Assembly: GCA_018396635.1 (NCBI GenBank) | Contig: JAGTQE010000015.1 | Coordinates: 1-33,214, forward strand | Direction: 5' to 3' | Length of the DNA: 33,214 bases | Source: Candidatus Bathyarchaeota archaeon | Lineage (GTDB): Archaea > Thermoproteota > Bathyarchaeia > Bathyarchaeales > DTEX01 | In this document: positions 25,180-33,164 of the stretch, one piece after another | Numbering within the stretch: the first letter of the stretch is position 1 | How the letters are laid out: each line of letters opens with the position of its first letter | The notes under the pieces: model-generated | Told to the model about the DNA's origin: nothing | The model's input: only the letters and a program-made list of their open reading frames with translations | Databases searched by the model: none | Translations under genes and position numbers: made by a program

Positions 25180-25683
25180 GCTCTGTTTTTGGGAAGCATT
25201 TTGCCATAGGGGGCCGCCCCCGATAGGAGTGTGCACTTAAGGCACGTATTTATGCTCATGCCCGCCTACTTAGCCCTGGTCTTCAGCAGCTCGTAGATCT
25301 CTTAAATCCTCCCTTTTTCCCAGTATCTTCTCCCGGGTTAATGTTTTTCCTTCCAGCCGCACATCATACAGAATATCTTAACCCTATCAGCCTTTTCCGG
25401 AGGTAGACGCCCCTAACCAGAGAGCAGATACTGGAGGGGCATTAGCAATGAGGGCCCTATGACCCTTGAGACCCCAGCCCAGGTTAAGGAGCTATTAGAG
25501 AAGATCTCCGCTGAATTAGGCTATAGGACGCCCAACCAGCTCCTCGAAATCATCCTAAGAGAACAATTCCTAACAGCAAGGCTAAGGGTGCACCCTGCAC
25601 GGCAAAATGTCCCCCGCAAACAGCCCCAAACCTTTATATACCAATAAAGCGGCAAATTTCAGGCTGCTTTCCAAAAACAGGGC
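25180..25683. repeat. Imperfect inverted repeat pair and a third partial copy between two tRNA genes
   Basis: The 19-mer at 25180-25198, read on the minus strand (TGCTTCCCAAAAACAGAGC), matches 25665-25683 on the plus strand (TGCTTTCCAAAAACAGGGC) at 17 of 19 positions. The shared 9-mer GGCAAAATG adjoins the left copy (minus strand, 25197-25205) and recurs at 25601-25609, followed by a looser copy of the same C/A-rich pattern; GGCAAA recurs at 25651. The repeats frame about 470 bp that is less gene-like than the flanks. A small non-autonomous element or remnant inserted next to tRNA-Arg is possible. No target-site duplication or transposase was found. Confidence 0.45.
25459..25647 (+). CDS. Possible small protein (62 aa), uncertain
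   Basis: The N-terminal 42 residues (TPAQVKELLEKISAELGYRT, then PNQLLEIILREQF) look like a real helical protein, perhaps a ribbon-helix-helix or other small DNA-binding fold, but no family is recognised. The C-terminal 20 residues coincide with the repeat copy at 25601 and are low in plausibility. A strong GGAGGGG (25433-25439) sits better for an ATG at 25448 that encodes only four codons and overlaps this ATG as ATGA. The rest of the region between the tRNAs holds no other convincing gene. It may be a remnant. Confidence 0.3.
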   Translation: MTLETPAQVKELLEKISAELGYRTPNQLLEIILREQFLTARLRVHPARQNVPRKQPQTFIYQ

Positions 25684-25695
25684 AAGATTTTTGGC

Positions 25696-25784
25696 TGGCG
25701 CCGGGTGCGGGATTTGAACCCGCGAGGCGCAAACGCGCCACAGGCTTAGCAGGCCTGCCCCCTACCAGGCTAGGGTAACCCGGC
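25696..25784 (-). tRNA. tRNA-Ser(GCT), CCA encoded
   Basis: On the minus strand the acceptor GCCGGGT (from 25784) pairs with ACCCGGC (ending 25700), followed by discriminator G (25699) and encoded CCA (25698-25696). The anticodon arm CAGGC-CTGCTAA-GCCTG gives anticodon GCT. The long variable arm GGCGCGTTTGCGCC is the class II hallmark of serine tRNAs, and the T arm is GCGGG-TTCAAAT-CCCGC. No intron. Confidence 0.95.
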
Positions 25785-25895
25785 CAAGTATATTTTTCAT
25801 TTTATTGGGTGAGCTTTTCGCATACTATTTCTAGTTGATCTGAAGAATTTAAAAGTTTTGTATGTGGTGGGTTGGTTTCGGTTGTTTGGGTTTTC

Positions 25896-27089
25896 TTATT
25901 TGGTAGCTGTCCGGATGCCGAGTAGGGTTATTGCTAGAATTGAGAGTGTGATTAGGATTATGGTATATGTGTCTAAATATATTTGTATGCTGTGGGATAA
26001 TATTTGGAGCAGCCCGCTTTCAAGGATATAGCCCAAAAGAGAAGCAGCTAGCGTAGTGCCTAATGCTGAGGCCAGTAGCGATATTGGCGCTATCTTAAGC
26101 GTGAGGTCTCTCACCAAGATCTTTCTCGACGCTCCTATAAATCTTAGGATTCTAATTTCGCGGCTGTGCTGTGATATTAGTGCTTGCGTGGATAGGAGGA
26201 TTACGGATCCGGAGAATATTAGCGTCGCGGCGGAGAGGACTATGATAGTCTCCCTAGTTACACCATACCTCTCCATGTAATCTATTAGAAACCTCTCGGC
26301 CCCTTCAACGCCGATATCCTCAGCCCTGAATCTTATTGGAAGCCATCTTACAGGAGCCTGCTCAAATGATCCCTGTCCGCTTGGCTGGGTCTGCCCTCCC
26401 TCTCGGCTTGGCTCCGTGGATGCCTTTGATATGACGCTTAAGACTTCTTCTTGAACGTTTATATCGTGCACCTTTACCCTGATGATTGTTACGTGGTTGT
26501 ATCCGGCCCCTCGAAGCCACTGCCCAACGTGTAGCGGCGCTATTATTTCGTCGTCTAGTGGGCTGCCTGATGCGAATACCCCCTTAATATGCAGTTCTAG
26601 GCATGTCTGTGAGAGTACTCCTGTGACTAGGACTTTGTCGCCAGCTTTTAGGCCGGTCTTTTCGGAAGCCCTTATTCCAATCATAGCGTAGTTCAATTCC
26701 TTAGGGCTCAGTTTTTTCCCATCAATTATGGATATGCCGTTTATTTTTAGGAACTCTTCTGGGAGGACTCCCCTGAGGAAGATTGGTTCTCCCTTAACTA
26801 TACATGGTGCTATGACCTCTGGGCTGCATGCTAGGACGCTGTCTACAGCCATTATTTTATCGGCGAGGAAGGCTGGTACGAGGCCTGTGAATGGCGTTCT
26901 GCTCCCCATATCATAGACGATGATGACGTTTTCTCCCTCGCCCATATAGGCGCTGAGCCCCTTATAGAAGCTTAGGAGGCTGAGGGCTGTCAGCGAGGAT
27001 AGCATTGAAGAGAGCGTTAAGACTACCATAAACGCTAGGATGCGCCTCAACCTTAGGTATTTGAATTGTGTTAAGCCCAAGCGGAACAC
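25896..27089 (-). CDS. FtsX-like ABC transporter permease (second of a pair)
   Basis: 397 aa. One N-terminal membrane helix (about residues 18-40), a large extracytoplasmic region (about 45-285) and three C-terminal helices (about 285-390) form the FtsX/MacB-type permease topology; SREIRILRFIGASRKILVRD (about 313-332) is the conserved cytoplasmic coupling segment. Its GTG start abuts the stop of the preceding permease gene (TAG|GTG). Such permeases export lipids or proteins or drive surface events with an ATPase partner, but no ATPase gene is present in the window. A Gln/Gly/Ser/Pro-rich linker sits near residues 230-245. Confidence 0.85.
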   Translation of the reverse strand: MFRLGLTQFKYLRLRRILAFMVVLTLSSMLSSLTALSLLSFYKGLSAYMGEGENVIIVYDMGSRTPFTGLVPAFLADKIMAVDSVLACSPEVIAPCIVKGEPIFLRGVLPEEFLKINGISIIDGKKLSPKELNYAMIGIRASEKTGLKAGDKVLVTGVLSQTCLELHIKGVFASGSPLDDEIIAPLHVGQWLRGAGYNHVTIIRVKVHDINVQEEVLSVISKASTEPSREGGQTQPSGQGSFEQAPVRWLPIRFRAEDIGVEGAERFLIDYMERYGVTRETIIVLSAATLIFSGSVILLSTQALISQHSREIRILRFIGASRKILVRDLTLKIAPISLLASALGTTLAASLLGYILESGLLQILSHSIQIYLDTYTIILITLSILAITLLGIRTATK

Positions 27090-28220
27090 CTACAGTAATC
27101 TTTCGGTATACTTCATTTTGGCCGCTCTATGGGCTGGCGGGATACATCCCATGATCGCTGAAAATATTGTTGTGAGAAGGATTTGGAGGGCTTGCTGCGG
27201 CTCGAGGAATGGCGCCATCCTTATGCTTGGAGTAAGCCACGATAATGCCGCTGAGATCATCTGCGTCCCGATAAGTCCCAGGGCTGAGCCTAGAATTGAG
27301 CCTGATGTCGCTACAATAATGATGTAGGAGATTATTAGCGTGAAGATGCTTAGTCTCCTAGCTCCCAGCGCCATGAGCATGCGTATCTCATAGCTTGTTT
27401 CCTCAATGAGTCTCGTTGCTATGATGTATGATGCTGAGGCGACTACAGCGTGTACTGCAAGCGACCAGAAGGCTAGGAATCTGATTATTTGGGTATTGAT
27501 TTGTCTTGCGAATAATGTGGGCTGCTGGGTGCAGACTATTCTAGCGTCCCTCGGCAGCAGCCCAGCCACTTCTTTAAGCGCCTCCGATACGTCTGCGCCC
27601 GCCTTAAGCGAGAACTCTATAAGCGATGCTTCTTCTTCGCCGGTTAGGTTAAATGCCGCCACAATTGGCACTATTATCTCAGAGTCTATTTCTGTTTGGG
27701 TTCTAAAGAGCCCGGTGACGGTGAGGATTAGGCTCCTACCATTATAGGTTAGGTGTATTTTTGATCCAACGCCTATGGAATATGCTTTTGAGACCAGCTC
27801 ACCGATAACAGCCTCAGCCATATTCGTGGCGGCGGATCCATTCAAATACGCTTTCCTCATGGACAAGAATTCTTTAACGTTGCTGACACCTCTAACAAGG
27901 GATTCGAATCTTATTGGGCCGACTGATACGTTTGACCAGAAGATCCTCTCAGCTGTAACATTGCCTATATGTTGGAGGGAACGTAAGCTGTCTGCGAGTA
28001 GGGGGTTGAGTCTGCTATTGCTGATCGACTCTCCTCCCAAGATAACGTATTTTTTCCCAGCTGGCTCCCTTAAGCTGGCTAGGGCTTCTATTTGGGCGTT
28101 TAGGAAGCTGTTAATGGAGTATGCTGAGGCGAGCATGGCGGCGAGTAGCGCTATTATGAGGATTGAGTGAGATGTGTCGTTTCTTCTGAGGAATATTTTT
28201 AGGTAGAGCAAATCCAACAA
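27090..28220 (-). CDS. FtsX-like ABC transporter permease (first of a pair)
   Basis: 376 aa. An N-terminal helix (about residues 17-38), an extracytoplasmic domain, and three C-terminal helices with the coupling segment SYEIRMLMALGARRLSIFTL (about 273-292) define an FtsX-like permease. It is a diverged paralog of the following gene and ends directly against its start, so the two likely form a heterodimer. The assigned start is TTG 28220 with no ribosome site; it may lie elsewhere. The CPBP protease gene ends 39 bp upstream on the same strand, tying the pair to the surface-processing cluster. Confidence 0.83.
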   Translation of the reverse strand: MLDLLYLKIFLRRNDTSHSILIIALLAAMLASAYSINSFLNAQIEALASLREPAGKKYVILGGESISNSRLNPLLADSLRSLQHIGNVTAERIFWSNVSVGPIRFESLVRGVSNVKEFLSMRKAYLNGSAATNMAEAVIGELVSKAYSIGVGSKIHLTYNGRSLILTVTGLFRTQTEIDSEIIVPIVAAFNLTGEEEASLIEFSLKAGADVSEALKEVAGLLPRDARIVCTQQPTLFARQINTQIIRFLAFWSLAVHAVVASASYIIATRLIEETSYEIRMLMALGARRLSIFTLIISYIIIVATSGSILGSALGLIGTQMISAALSWLTPSIRMAPFLEPQQALQILLTTIFSAIMGCIPPAHRAAKMKYTERLL

Positions 28221-28259
28221 TAATTTAGGTTATATGATGTTTCTGATTTAAATGTATGC

Positions 28260-29036
28260 TTATATTAGGAATGGGAGGACGCTCAATAATATTGTGTTTC
28301 CTACTCCATGCGCTACTGTAGGCGGTATTAGGCTTCGGCCCCTCTTGAAGAGTAGGCCAAAGATTATTCCCGCAGCGAATACGAAGGCTACCTCCAGGGG
28401 TATGCGCCATGTTAGGTGTAGGATGGCGAATATCAGCGATTGGAGTATTAATGCAGGCTTTCCGCCCATATGCTTCTCTAGGCTTGTCATAAGCATCCCC
28501 CTGAAGAGTAGCTCTTCGCAGAAGCCGACGAAGGTGAGCATGTATAGGGCTGTTTGGAGGAAGTGCGCTATGGAGAATGTTGGTGTTGGGGGCGGCGGGC
28601 GCAGTATATAGTATTCGGCTGCGCCTAGCGGTATCCCAGATAATACTCCAATAAAGATATGCTTCAGCCCAGCTTTTCTGAATCCCATCTCAGCCAGCGT
28701 CATGCCTGAGTCTTTTATGTGCCATATGCAGAGGGCCAGTAGAATCGAGTATGTTGCTGGGATGAGCAGTTCTTGGCTCACGAAGAACCATGGTAGCGAG
28801 GAGATGAGGAGAGTGTATATTTGTATTAGGCATATTATTTCTATGCTCTCCCTTAAAGCCTGATTAAGTCTACCGCTGAGTAGTGAGAGCGCTAAGTATA
28901 GGGCTGTAACTGATGCTAGGGCGGAGAGTATTCCTAGGGCTGGGTTTATGAAGGCGAAGAAGTACTGTGTGAGCGTTGTGAGAGCTATAGCTGAGGTCAG
29001 CATTAAGATCTCTATTTTACTCCTCGGTTTCCCCAT
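28260..29036 (-). CDS. CPBP family intramembrane metalloprotease (CAAX protease-like)
   Basis: 258 aa from ATG 29036 (a TTG one codon earlier is possible), with several hydrophobic helices. The conserved motifs of the CPBP/Abi family are in order: EELLFRG (about 174-180), FAILHL with His (about 203-208) and HGVGNT (about 243-248), which provide the Glu and His metal ligands. Family members include Rce1-type prenyl proteases, bacteriocin-immunity proteins and membrane-protein processing proteases. It sits between the glycosyltransferase-archaeosortase fusion and the FtsX pair, so a role in processing membrane proteins of this cluster is possible but inferred. Confidence 0.87.
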   Translation of the reverse strand: MGKPRSKIEILMLTSAIALTTLTQYFFAFINPALGILSALASVTALYLALSLLSGRLNQALRESIEIICLIQIYTLLISSLPWFFVSQELLIPATYSILLALCIWHIKDSGMTLAEMGFRKAGLKHIFIGVLSGIPLGAAEYYILRPPPPTPTFSIAHFLQTALYMLTFVGFCEELLFRGMLMTSLEKHMGGKPALILQSLIFAILHLTWRIPLEVAFVFAAGIIFGLLFKRGRSLIPPTVAHGVGNTILLSVLPFLI

Positions 29037-29101
29037 CAAATTTAAGCCTAGGCCCCCATCTATGGGTTTTGCTTAATTCTCCATTACAGGGCTGCTTATT
29101 G

Positions 29102-31186
29102 TTAAGGTTTTGTTTTCTGGACGCTTCTTATATAGATGTATGTGAATACCATGAAATATATTGGGAAGAGTATGTAGCCTAGGTATTTGTGGGCTGTGAG
29201 GAATGCTTCTAGGCCGTAGTTTGCGCCTATTATGCCCATTATGATTAGTCTTAGTGTTGCTTGGGCTATTGTCCCTAGGCTTCCGGCAGCTAGGAAGGCC
29301 GCTATCTTCCATGGGGGTTTGGGCTGCAAGTCTATTGTTATTAGTGTGAATAGGCATGTGAAGACTGAGAGCGATGTGCTTCCTGCGCAGACGTGGTCTA
29401 TGTAGGCGTTTATCGCTCCGCCTACGGCTGTAGGTATTCTTATGTGTGCTCCGTATGCTGAGGATTGTATGCCTAGGGCTCTTAGGGCTAGGGCTGTTGC
29501 ACCTGCCGAGAATTCTGAGAGCTGCTTGTCGGCGAATGTTCCTATGATTGTTGGTAGGGCTATCCCCGCTATGTAGGCGCATGATATTGCTAGTGGGGTT
29601 AGGCTTCCGAGCGCTGCGAATGCTCCTGAGATGAATATGGATGCTGGTATAGCCGCCGTGAAGAAGTCTTGGGTCTTGAATGTTAGCTGTGTTGTCAGCG
29701 AGGCTATGCATAGTGCTAGGCCTAGTATTGCGTGTGCTGGGCTGGCTGCAATCTTCCCATGGCCCATTATGGCTTGGGCTATATTTCTCCATTTTAGGAT
29801 CAGCCATAGTATGCAGGCTGATAATGTAACCCAGCTGTATAGGAGCTCGTCTTGTATGCGGGCGGCTCTTAATGTGAGGTTGCCTATGGTTGGCAGCATG
29901 TAGATGGCTTGGGCTAATATGGCGGCCGCTATGATCAGGGGTTTTGCTATTTGCGCCCCCCTTAGGCTTTCTTCGGATTCGCCTTTCTTCTTGTTTATGA
30001 GGCTCATGTACATGTTCAGCTCCCTCTCGGCCAGTCTCCTAACATCGTATTCTTCGGCTTTTTCGGCAGCTTTTTCGGCTATGGTTTTTGCTAAATTCCT
30101 ATTCTTTAAGACTTTTATTACTGCATTGGCTATTTGGTTTGGGTTTTCCGGGTCTACCAGGATCCCCGTTTCGCCATCTTTTATGATTTCTGTTATTCCG
30201 CCTACCCTTGTGGCTATGACTGGTTTTGCAGATGCCATAGCCTCTATTATGCTTGTTGAGTGGCCTTCTATAAGGCTTGGGATTACGACTACGGTTGAAG
30301 ATTTTATTAGGCTTGGTATCTGCTCGTATGGGACTAGCCCTAAGAAGGCTACGTGGCTTGCCACGCCAAGAGCCTCGGCGAGACTCTTTAGGCGCTGTTT
30401 TTCCGGGCCTTCCCCTGCTATTATAAGCTTTGCCTTTGGGGCCTCCTCTATTATTTTTGGCATGGCTTCGATTAGGGTTTTTATGCCTCTCTTCTGGACT
30501 AGGCGTCCGTGGTGGAGTATTATGGGCTTGTCTAGCCCGCTTAGTTCCTTTATTGGCTGGGCTTCCTTGAACTTTCTGGTGTCTATTCCTGGGTATGGTA
30601 GCGCCTGTATTTTCTCTTTTGGTATGCCTATGTTTCTCAGCGTTCTGTAGGTGTATTTGTCTTCTACGAGGATTTTATCGTATAGTTTTAGGCGTAGGTA
30701 CGCTTTCTCGGCGGCTGGAATTATCCATGATAGCGGCGGCTTGGCGGCTTTACTGTAGTGTCCTAGGAATGTGCCGTGCATGGTTATTATGAGCGGCTTC
30801 CGGGCTAGTAGTTTTGTTATTGATGCTGGTAGGGCTGATAGGGCGCATAGGCAGTGGACGTGCATTATCTCCGCGCCAGTCTCCTTTACGGCTTTTATCA
30901 GGTGTATGGGTAGCGTGAGCAGGAATAGCGCTCTGGCAACTATGCCATACAATGTTCCATGGCTCTTAAGCCTAGATGTTAAAGTCCCTATTAAGCCGAG
31001 GAGTTCGATTCTCCTCACTTCAAGGTTCCCTTTGCGCTCATGTTTTGGGAGGCCCTTCTCTGAGCATGTTAGGAGCGTTACCTTGGCGCCTAGCTCCGCT
31101 AGGGCTGTGGTAAGCTGATGGAGGCATGTCTCTATTCCGCCCACGTATGTTGGGTATGTGAACTCCCTCACCTTAATAACTCTCAT
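29102..31186 (-). CDS. Fusion: GT4 glycosyltransferase + archaeosortase/exosortase-like membrane domain
   Basis: 694 aa. Residues about 1-395 are a GT-B glycosyltransferase of family GT4: VGGIETCLHQL at the start, a sugar-binding segment around HGRLVQKRGI (226-235), and the E-x7-E motif at E307 and E315. After a charged linker (about 396-412) follow eight or so hydrophobic helices. The last part carries the exosortase/archaeosortase pattern: a Cys in DHVCAGSTSL (C600) where the family has CSG, an Arg in QATLR (R646) where the family has NxxR, and a His in AHKYLGYILF (H666). This is the order and approximate spacing of the proposed Cys-Arg-His transpeptidase residues. It starts 6 bp after the ArnD-like gene. 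The sortase assignment rests on motif spacing, not on a search; a fusion of these two activities is unusual. Confidence 0.8.
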   Translation of the reverse strand: MRVIKVREFTYPTYVGGIETCLHQLTTALAELGAKVTLLTCSEKGLPKHERKGNLEVRRIELLGLIGTLTSRLKSHGTLYGIVARALFLLTLPIHLIKAVKETGAEIMHVHCLCALSALPASITKLLARKPLIITMHGTFLGHYSKAAKPPLSWIIPAAEKAYLRLKLYDKILVEDKYTYRTLRNIGIPKEKIQALPYPGIDTRKFKEAQPIKELSGLDKPIILHHGRLVQKRGIKTLIEAMPKIIEEAPKAKLIIAGEGPEKQRLKSLAEALGVASHVAFLGLVPYEQIPSLIKSSTVVVIPSLIEGHSTSIIEAMASAKPVIATRVGGITEIIKDGETGILVDPENPNQIANAVIKVLKNRNLAKTIAEKAAEKAEEYDVRRLAERELNMYMSLINKKKGESEESLRGAQIAKPLIIAAAILAQAIYMLPTIGNLTLRAARIQDELLYSWVTLSACILWLILKWRNIAQAIMGHGKIAASPAHAILGLALCIASLTTQLTFKTQDFFTAAIPASIFISGAFAALGSLTPLAISCAYIAGIALPTIIGTFADKQLSEFSAGATALALRALGIQSSAYGAHIRIPTAVGGAINAYIDHVCAGSTSLSVFTCLFTLITIDLQPKPPWKIAAFLAAGSLGTIAQATLRLIIMGIIGANYGLEAFLTAHKYLGYILFPIYFMVFTYIYIRSVQKTKP

Positions 31187-31192
31187 GGGGCT

Positions 31193-32041
31193 TTAGTCCT
31201 CCTTGGATGTTAGCCATCTGGCTATCTCGCTCATTGTGGCCGTCCAGAGCTTATCCCTGTTTTCGGCAACATACTTTAGTATTGCTTCTAGCTGGCTTCT
31301 CTTCCAGAGCGCCTCGTAGGATGGATGTATCAGTAGGACTGCCAGCCCGCCGGAGTTGATCTTAGCCTCAATCGATTCTATTATAGCCTTCACCGCCTTG
31401 TTGTCGCTTAGTCCAGTCCAGCTCAGCTCCTCCAGGTTTGGCAGCGTTACTGGTATCTGTATTGTCTTGTAGGCTCTCCCGCCTATTATAGGCTTGAATG
31501 GCGCTTCAGCCCTGAAGTCGCTTCCATATAGGAAGCCGAGCTCATCTAGTAGGCTTAGGGTTTTTGGCGTCCACTTGAATTCCGGTGAGGCGAATCCAAG
31601 GGGCTTTTTGCCGAATACCTGCCTGTATTCATTGTAGCCTCTCATGAAGAGCGCTCTAACTTCTCTAGGCGTCTTTCTACGTATCGATTTAGCCCAGCCA
31701 GCATGATTGTATCCGTGTAGTGCGATCTCATGGCCATTTAGATTGCTTAAGCCCATTTTGGCGCATAGCTCACCCATATCTACTCTTGGATTAGTTAGCC
31801 AGCCTAGAATCGTTTTTAACCCGAACTTTTTAATGGGGCTAAGCCTGAGGTAGCTCTTCAACCTAGACCTATCGAAGCCGATCAGCGTTCTGTCTGGGCC
31901 CATGGGTATGAAGAGTGTTGCCTTAAGACCGTATTCTTCTAGGATTTTTAGTAGCGCTGGAACGCCTTTTAGTAGGCAGTTTGAGGTTTCGACATCGGCT
32001 CTTAGCGTGAAGGCTGCTTTTGAGCCGTTCGGCCACTTCAT
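31193..32041 (-). CDS. Polysaccharide deacetylase, ArnD-like
   Basis: 282 aa. FTLRADVETSN (about residues 11-21) holds the catalytic/metal Asp region of NodB-homology enzymes, and GHEIALHGYNHAGW contains the HxxxH metal-binding pair (H110, H114). The N-terminal half closely follows bacterial ArnD, which deformylates an undecaprenyl-linked amino-arabinose, including the GVPALLKILEEYGLKATLFI and MGPDRT segments. It probably deacylates a lipid-linked or surface sugar. Its start overlaps the preceding gene by 4 bp (ATGA), and the fusion gene follows after 6 bp, suggesting that it modifies the glycan handled by the GT4 domain. Confidence 0.85.
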   Translation of the reverse strand: MKWPNGSKAAFTLRADVETSNCLLKGVPALLKILEEYGLKATLFIPMGPDRTLIGFDRSRLKSYLRLSPIKKFGLKTILGWLTNPRVDMGELCAKMGLSNLNGHEIALHGYNHAGWAKSIRRKTPREVRALFMRGYNEYRQVFGKKPLGFASPEFKWTPKTLSLLDELGFLYGSDFRAEAPFKPIIGGRAYKTIQIPVTLPNLEELSWTGLSDNKAVKAIIESIEAKINSGGLAVLLIHPSYEALWKRSQLEAILKYVAENRDKLWTATMSEIARWLTSKED

Positions 32042-32439
32042 CCCTCATCGGCTCTAATGTAATGTTTTACTTCATCTATTAGCTGTTCTCCCCACCAGAT
32101 CTTAATATTTACAATTATCGTTTCATTTTTCTCGGGCTTTATGTTGAGGGCGTATGTGAAGCTGTTCGGCGGCTCAATATATCCCGTATCCGAGTAGCTG
32201 ACTACGCCTATTGAGGAGTTATGGATCATGGAGTAGCGGTAGAATCCGCTTATAGGGCTTTTCAATGTGAAGCCGACAATCCAGAGGTCGGCGACCTTAA
32301 TTCGGAAATGATCGACCTTCACATCGGTCTCCTGATGCATAATCCTCATGAAGGATGATACCGCTAAAGCTAACGCAACAGCTAAAGCTATCATCGTGAC
32401 TAGGAGAAGCATATGGATTCTAGGCTTCAAAGAGATCAT
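32038..32439 (-). CDS. Membrane-anchored small extracytoplasmic protein, family unknown
   Basis: 133 aa. A short basic N-terminus is followed by one hydrophobic helix (about residues 10-30), then a mainly beta-type extracytoplasmic domain with two N-glycosylation sequons (N74-S-S, N105-E-T). It looks like a signal-anchored surface protein; the N-terminus is not a clear type III pilin signal. Both ends overlap neighbours by 4 bp (ATGA), so it is translationally coupled between the putative sorted protein and the deacetylase. It may be a partner or chaperone of the substrate. No family recognised. Confidence 0.7.
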   Translation of the reverse strand: MISLKPRIHMLLLVTMIALAVALALAVSSFMRIMHQETDVKVDHFRIKVADLWIVGFTLKSPISGFYRYSMIHNSSIGVVSYSDTGYIEPPNSFTYALNIKPEKNETIIVNIKIWWGEQLIDEVKHYIRADEG

Positions 32440-33164
32440 GCCCTAAACCTTACAATACGCCTCTTCAAAATAAAGTAGGCTGAGAGCAGGGCTGGCGGCA
32501 GAAAGACTGCGCCGAACGGAAACTCAGATACTTGCTCAGCGCTGATCTGACTTATCGGCGGGGTTATAATCCGCGTCTTTTGATTAACCCCATCATAATA
32601 GAAAGTGGCACTTTGACCCTGACCCTGGAAGCCATATGATGAAATAGTAACATCTATAAATAATCTTGAGCCAGATTTAATACTTACACTTTCTCCTTTG
32701 TATACTGTAATATTGTACCAGGTTATTGTATCCTCAGAAGGTGTTAGGCCCGTTCTTTGACCTGTTACGATAGGTATCCTATGACCAGTAGCATTTATAT
32801 AACCGAACGTAAAAGAAACATTAACAGCGATCTTCCAGTGAGTCCTCATAATCCAGAACGTGAAATTATACATTCCTGAACCTATAGTCCAGTCATTTTG
32901 CGCTGCTGTCTCATTAACCCATCTTCGAGTGGCGCTACCATCGCCTTCTATGGTTATGGTTTCTGCGGTGGCGTTTGTTGGCTCTGCTGTTGTGAGGTTG
33001 TTAGATGTGTATCTTCTGAGGTATAGTGTGTCATCGTTTCCCTTCTCGGCTTGAGTGGATATTTTGCTGGGTGTGCTCTTTGCCGCCGCCTGCTTCATGG
33101 CCGCCATAGGAGCCGCCAATAACGCTAGGATGAGCATGGATACAATTAATACAATCCTCCTCAT
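32436..33164 (-). CDS. Secreted protein with PEF/EFP-type C-terminal sorting signal, putative archaeosortase substrate
   Basis: 242 aa. A Sec signal peptide (RR, hydrophobic stretch to about residue 19, AAA region) opens the protein. The mature part is Ser/Thr-rich and holds seven N-x-S/T sequons (N56, N64, N84, N100, N115, N124, N151), implying heavy N-glycosylation. The last 30 residues form a tripartite tail: SEFPFG (213-218), a hydrophobic helix (219-233) and a basic cluster KRRIVRFR (234-241). This resembles the PEF/EFP-type C-terminal signals recognised by archaeosortases, and the fusion gene carrying an archaeosortase-like domain is three genes downstream. It overlaps the next gene by 4 bp. 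GTGAT upstream of ATG 33164 is the ribosome site. Confidence 0.75.
   Translation of the reverse strand: MRRIVLIVSMLILALLAAPMAAMKQAAAKSTPSKISTQAEKGNDDTLYLRRYTSNNLTTAEPTNATAETITIEGDGSATRRWVNETAAQNDWTIGSGMYNFTFWIMRTHWKIAVNVSFTFGYINATGHRIPIVTGQRTGLTPSEDTITWYNITVYKGESVSIKSGSRLFIDVTISSYGFQGQGQSATFYYDGVNQKTRIITPPISQISAEQVSEFPFGAVFLPPALLSAYFILKRRIVRFRA

Noticed and set aside
25035-25259. Minus-strand 74-codon reading frame containing GPGGIEPPTSG
   Set aside because: It lies across the tRNA-Arg gene; this peptide is the well-known artefact of translating the tRNA T arm region.
29073-29807. Minus-strand 244-codon frame rich in Ser, Arg, His and Pro
   Set aside because: Out-of-frame shadow of the archaeosortase-like domain, with low-complexity composition and no family features.
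29904-30650. Long plus-strand reading frame (248 codons)
   Set aside because: Antisense to the GT4 domain, whose motifs are intact; it arises from codon bias. Other plus-strand frames at 26056-28170, 29631 and 30771 have the same origin.
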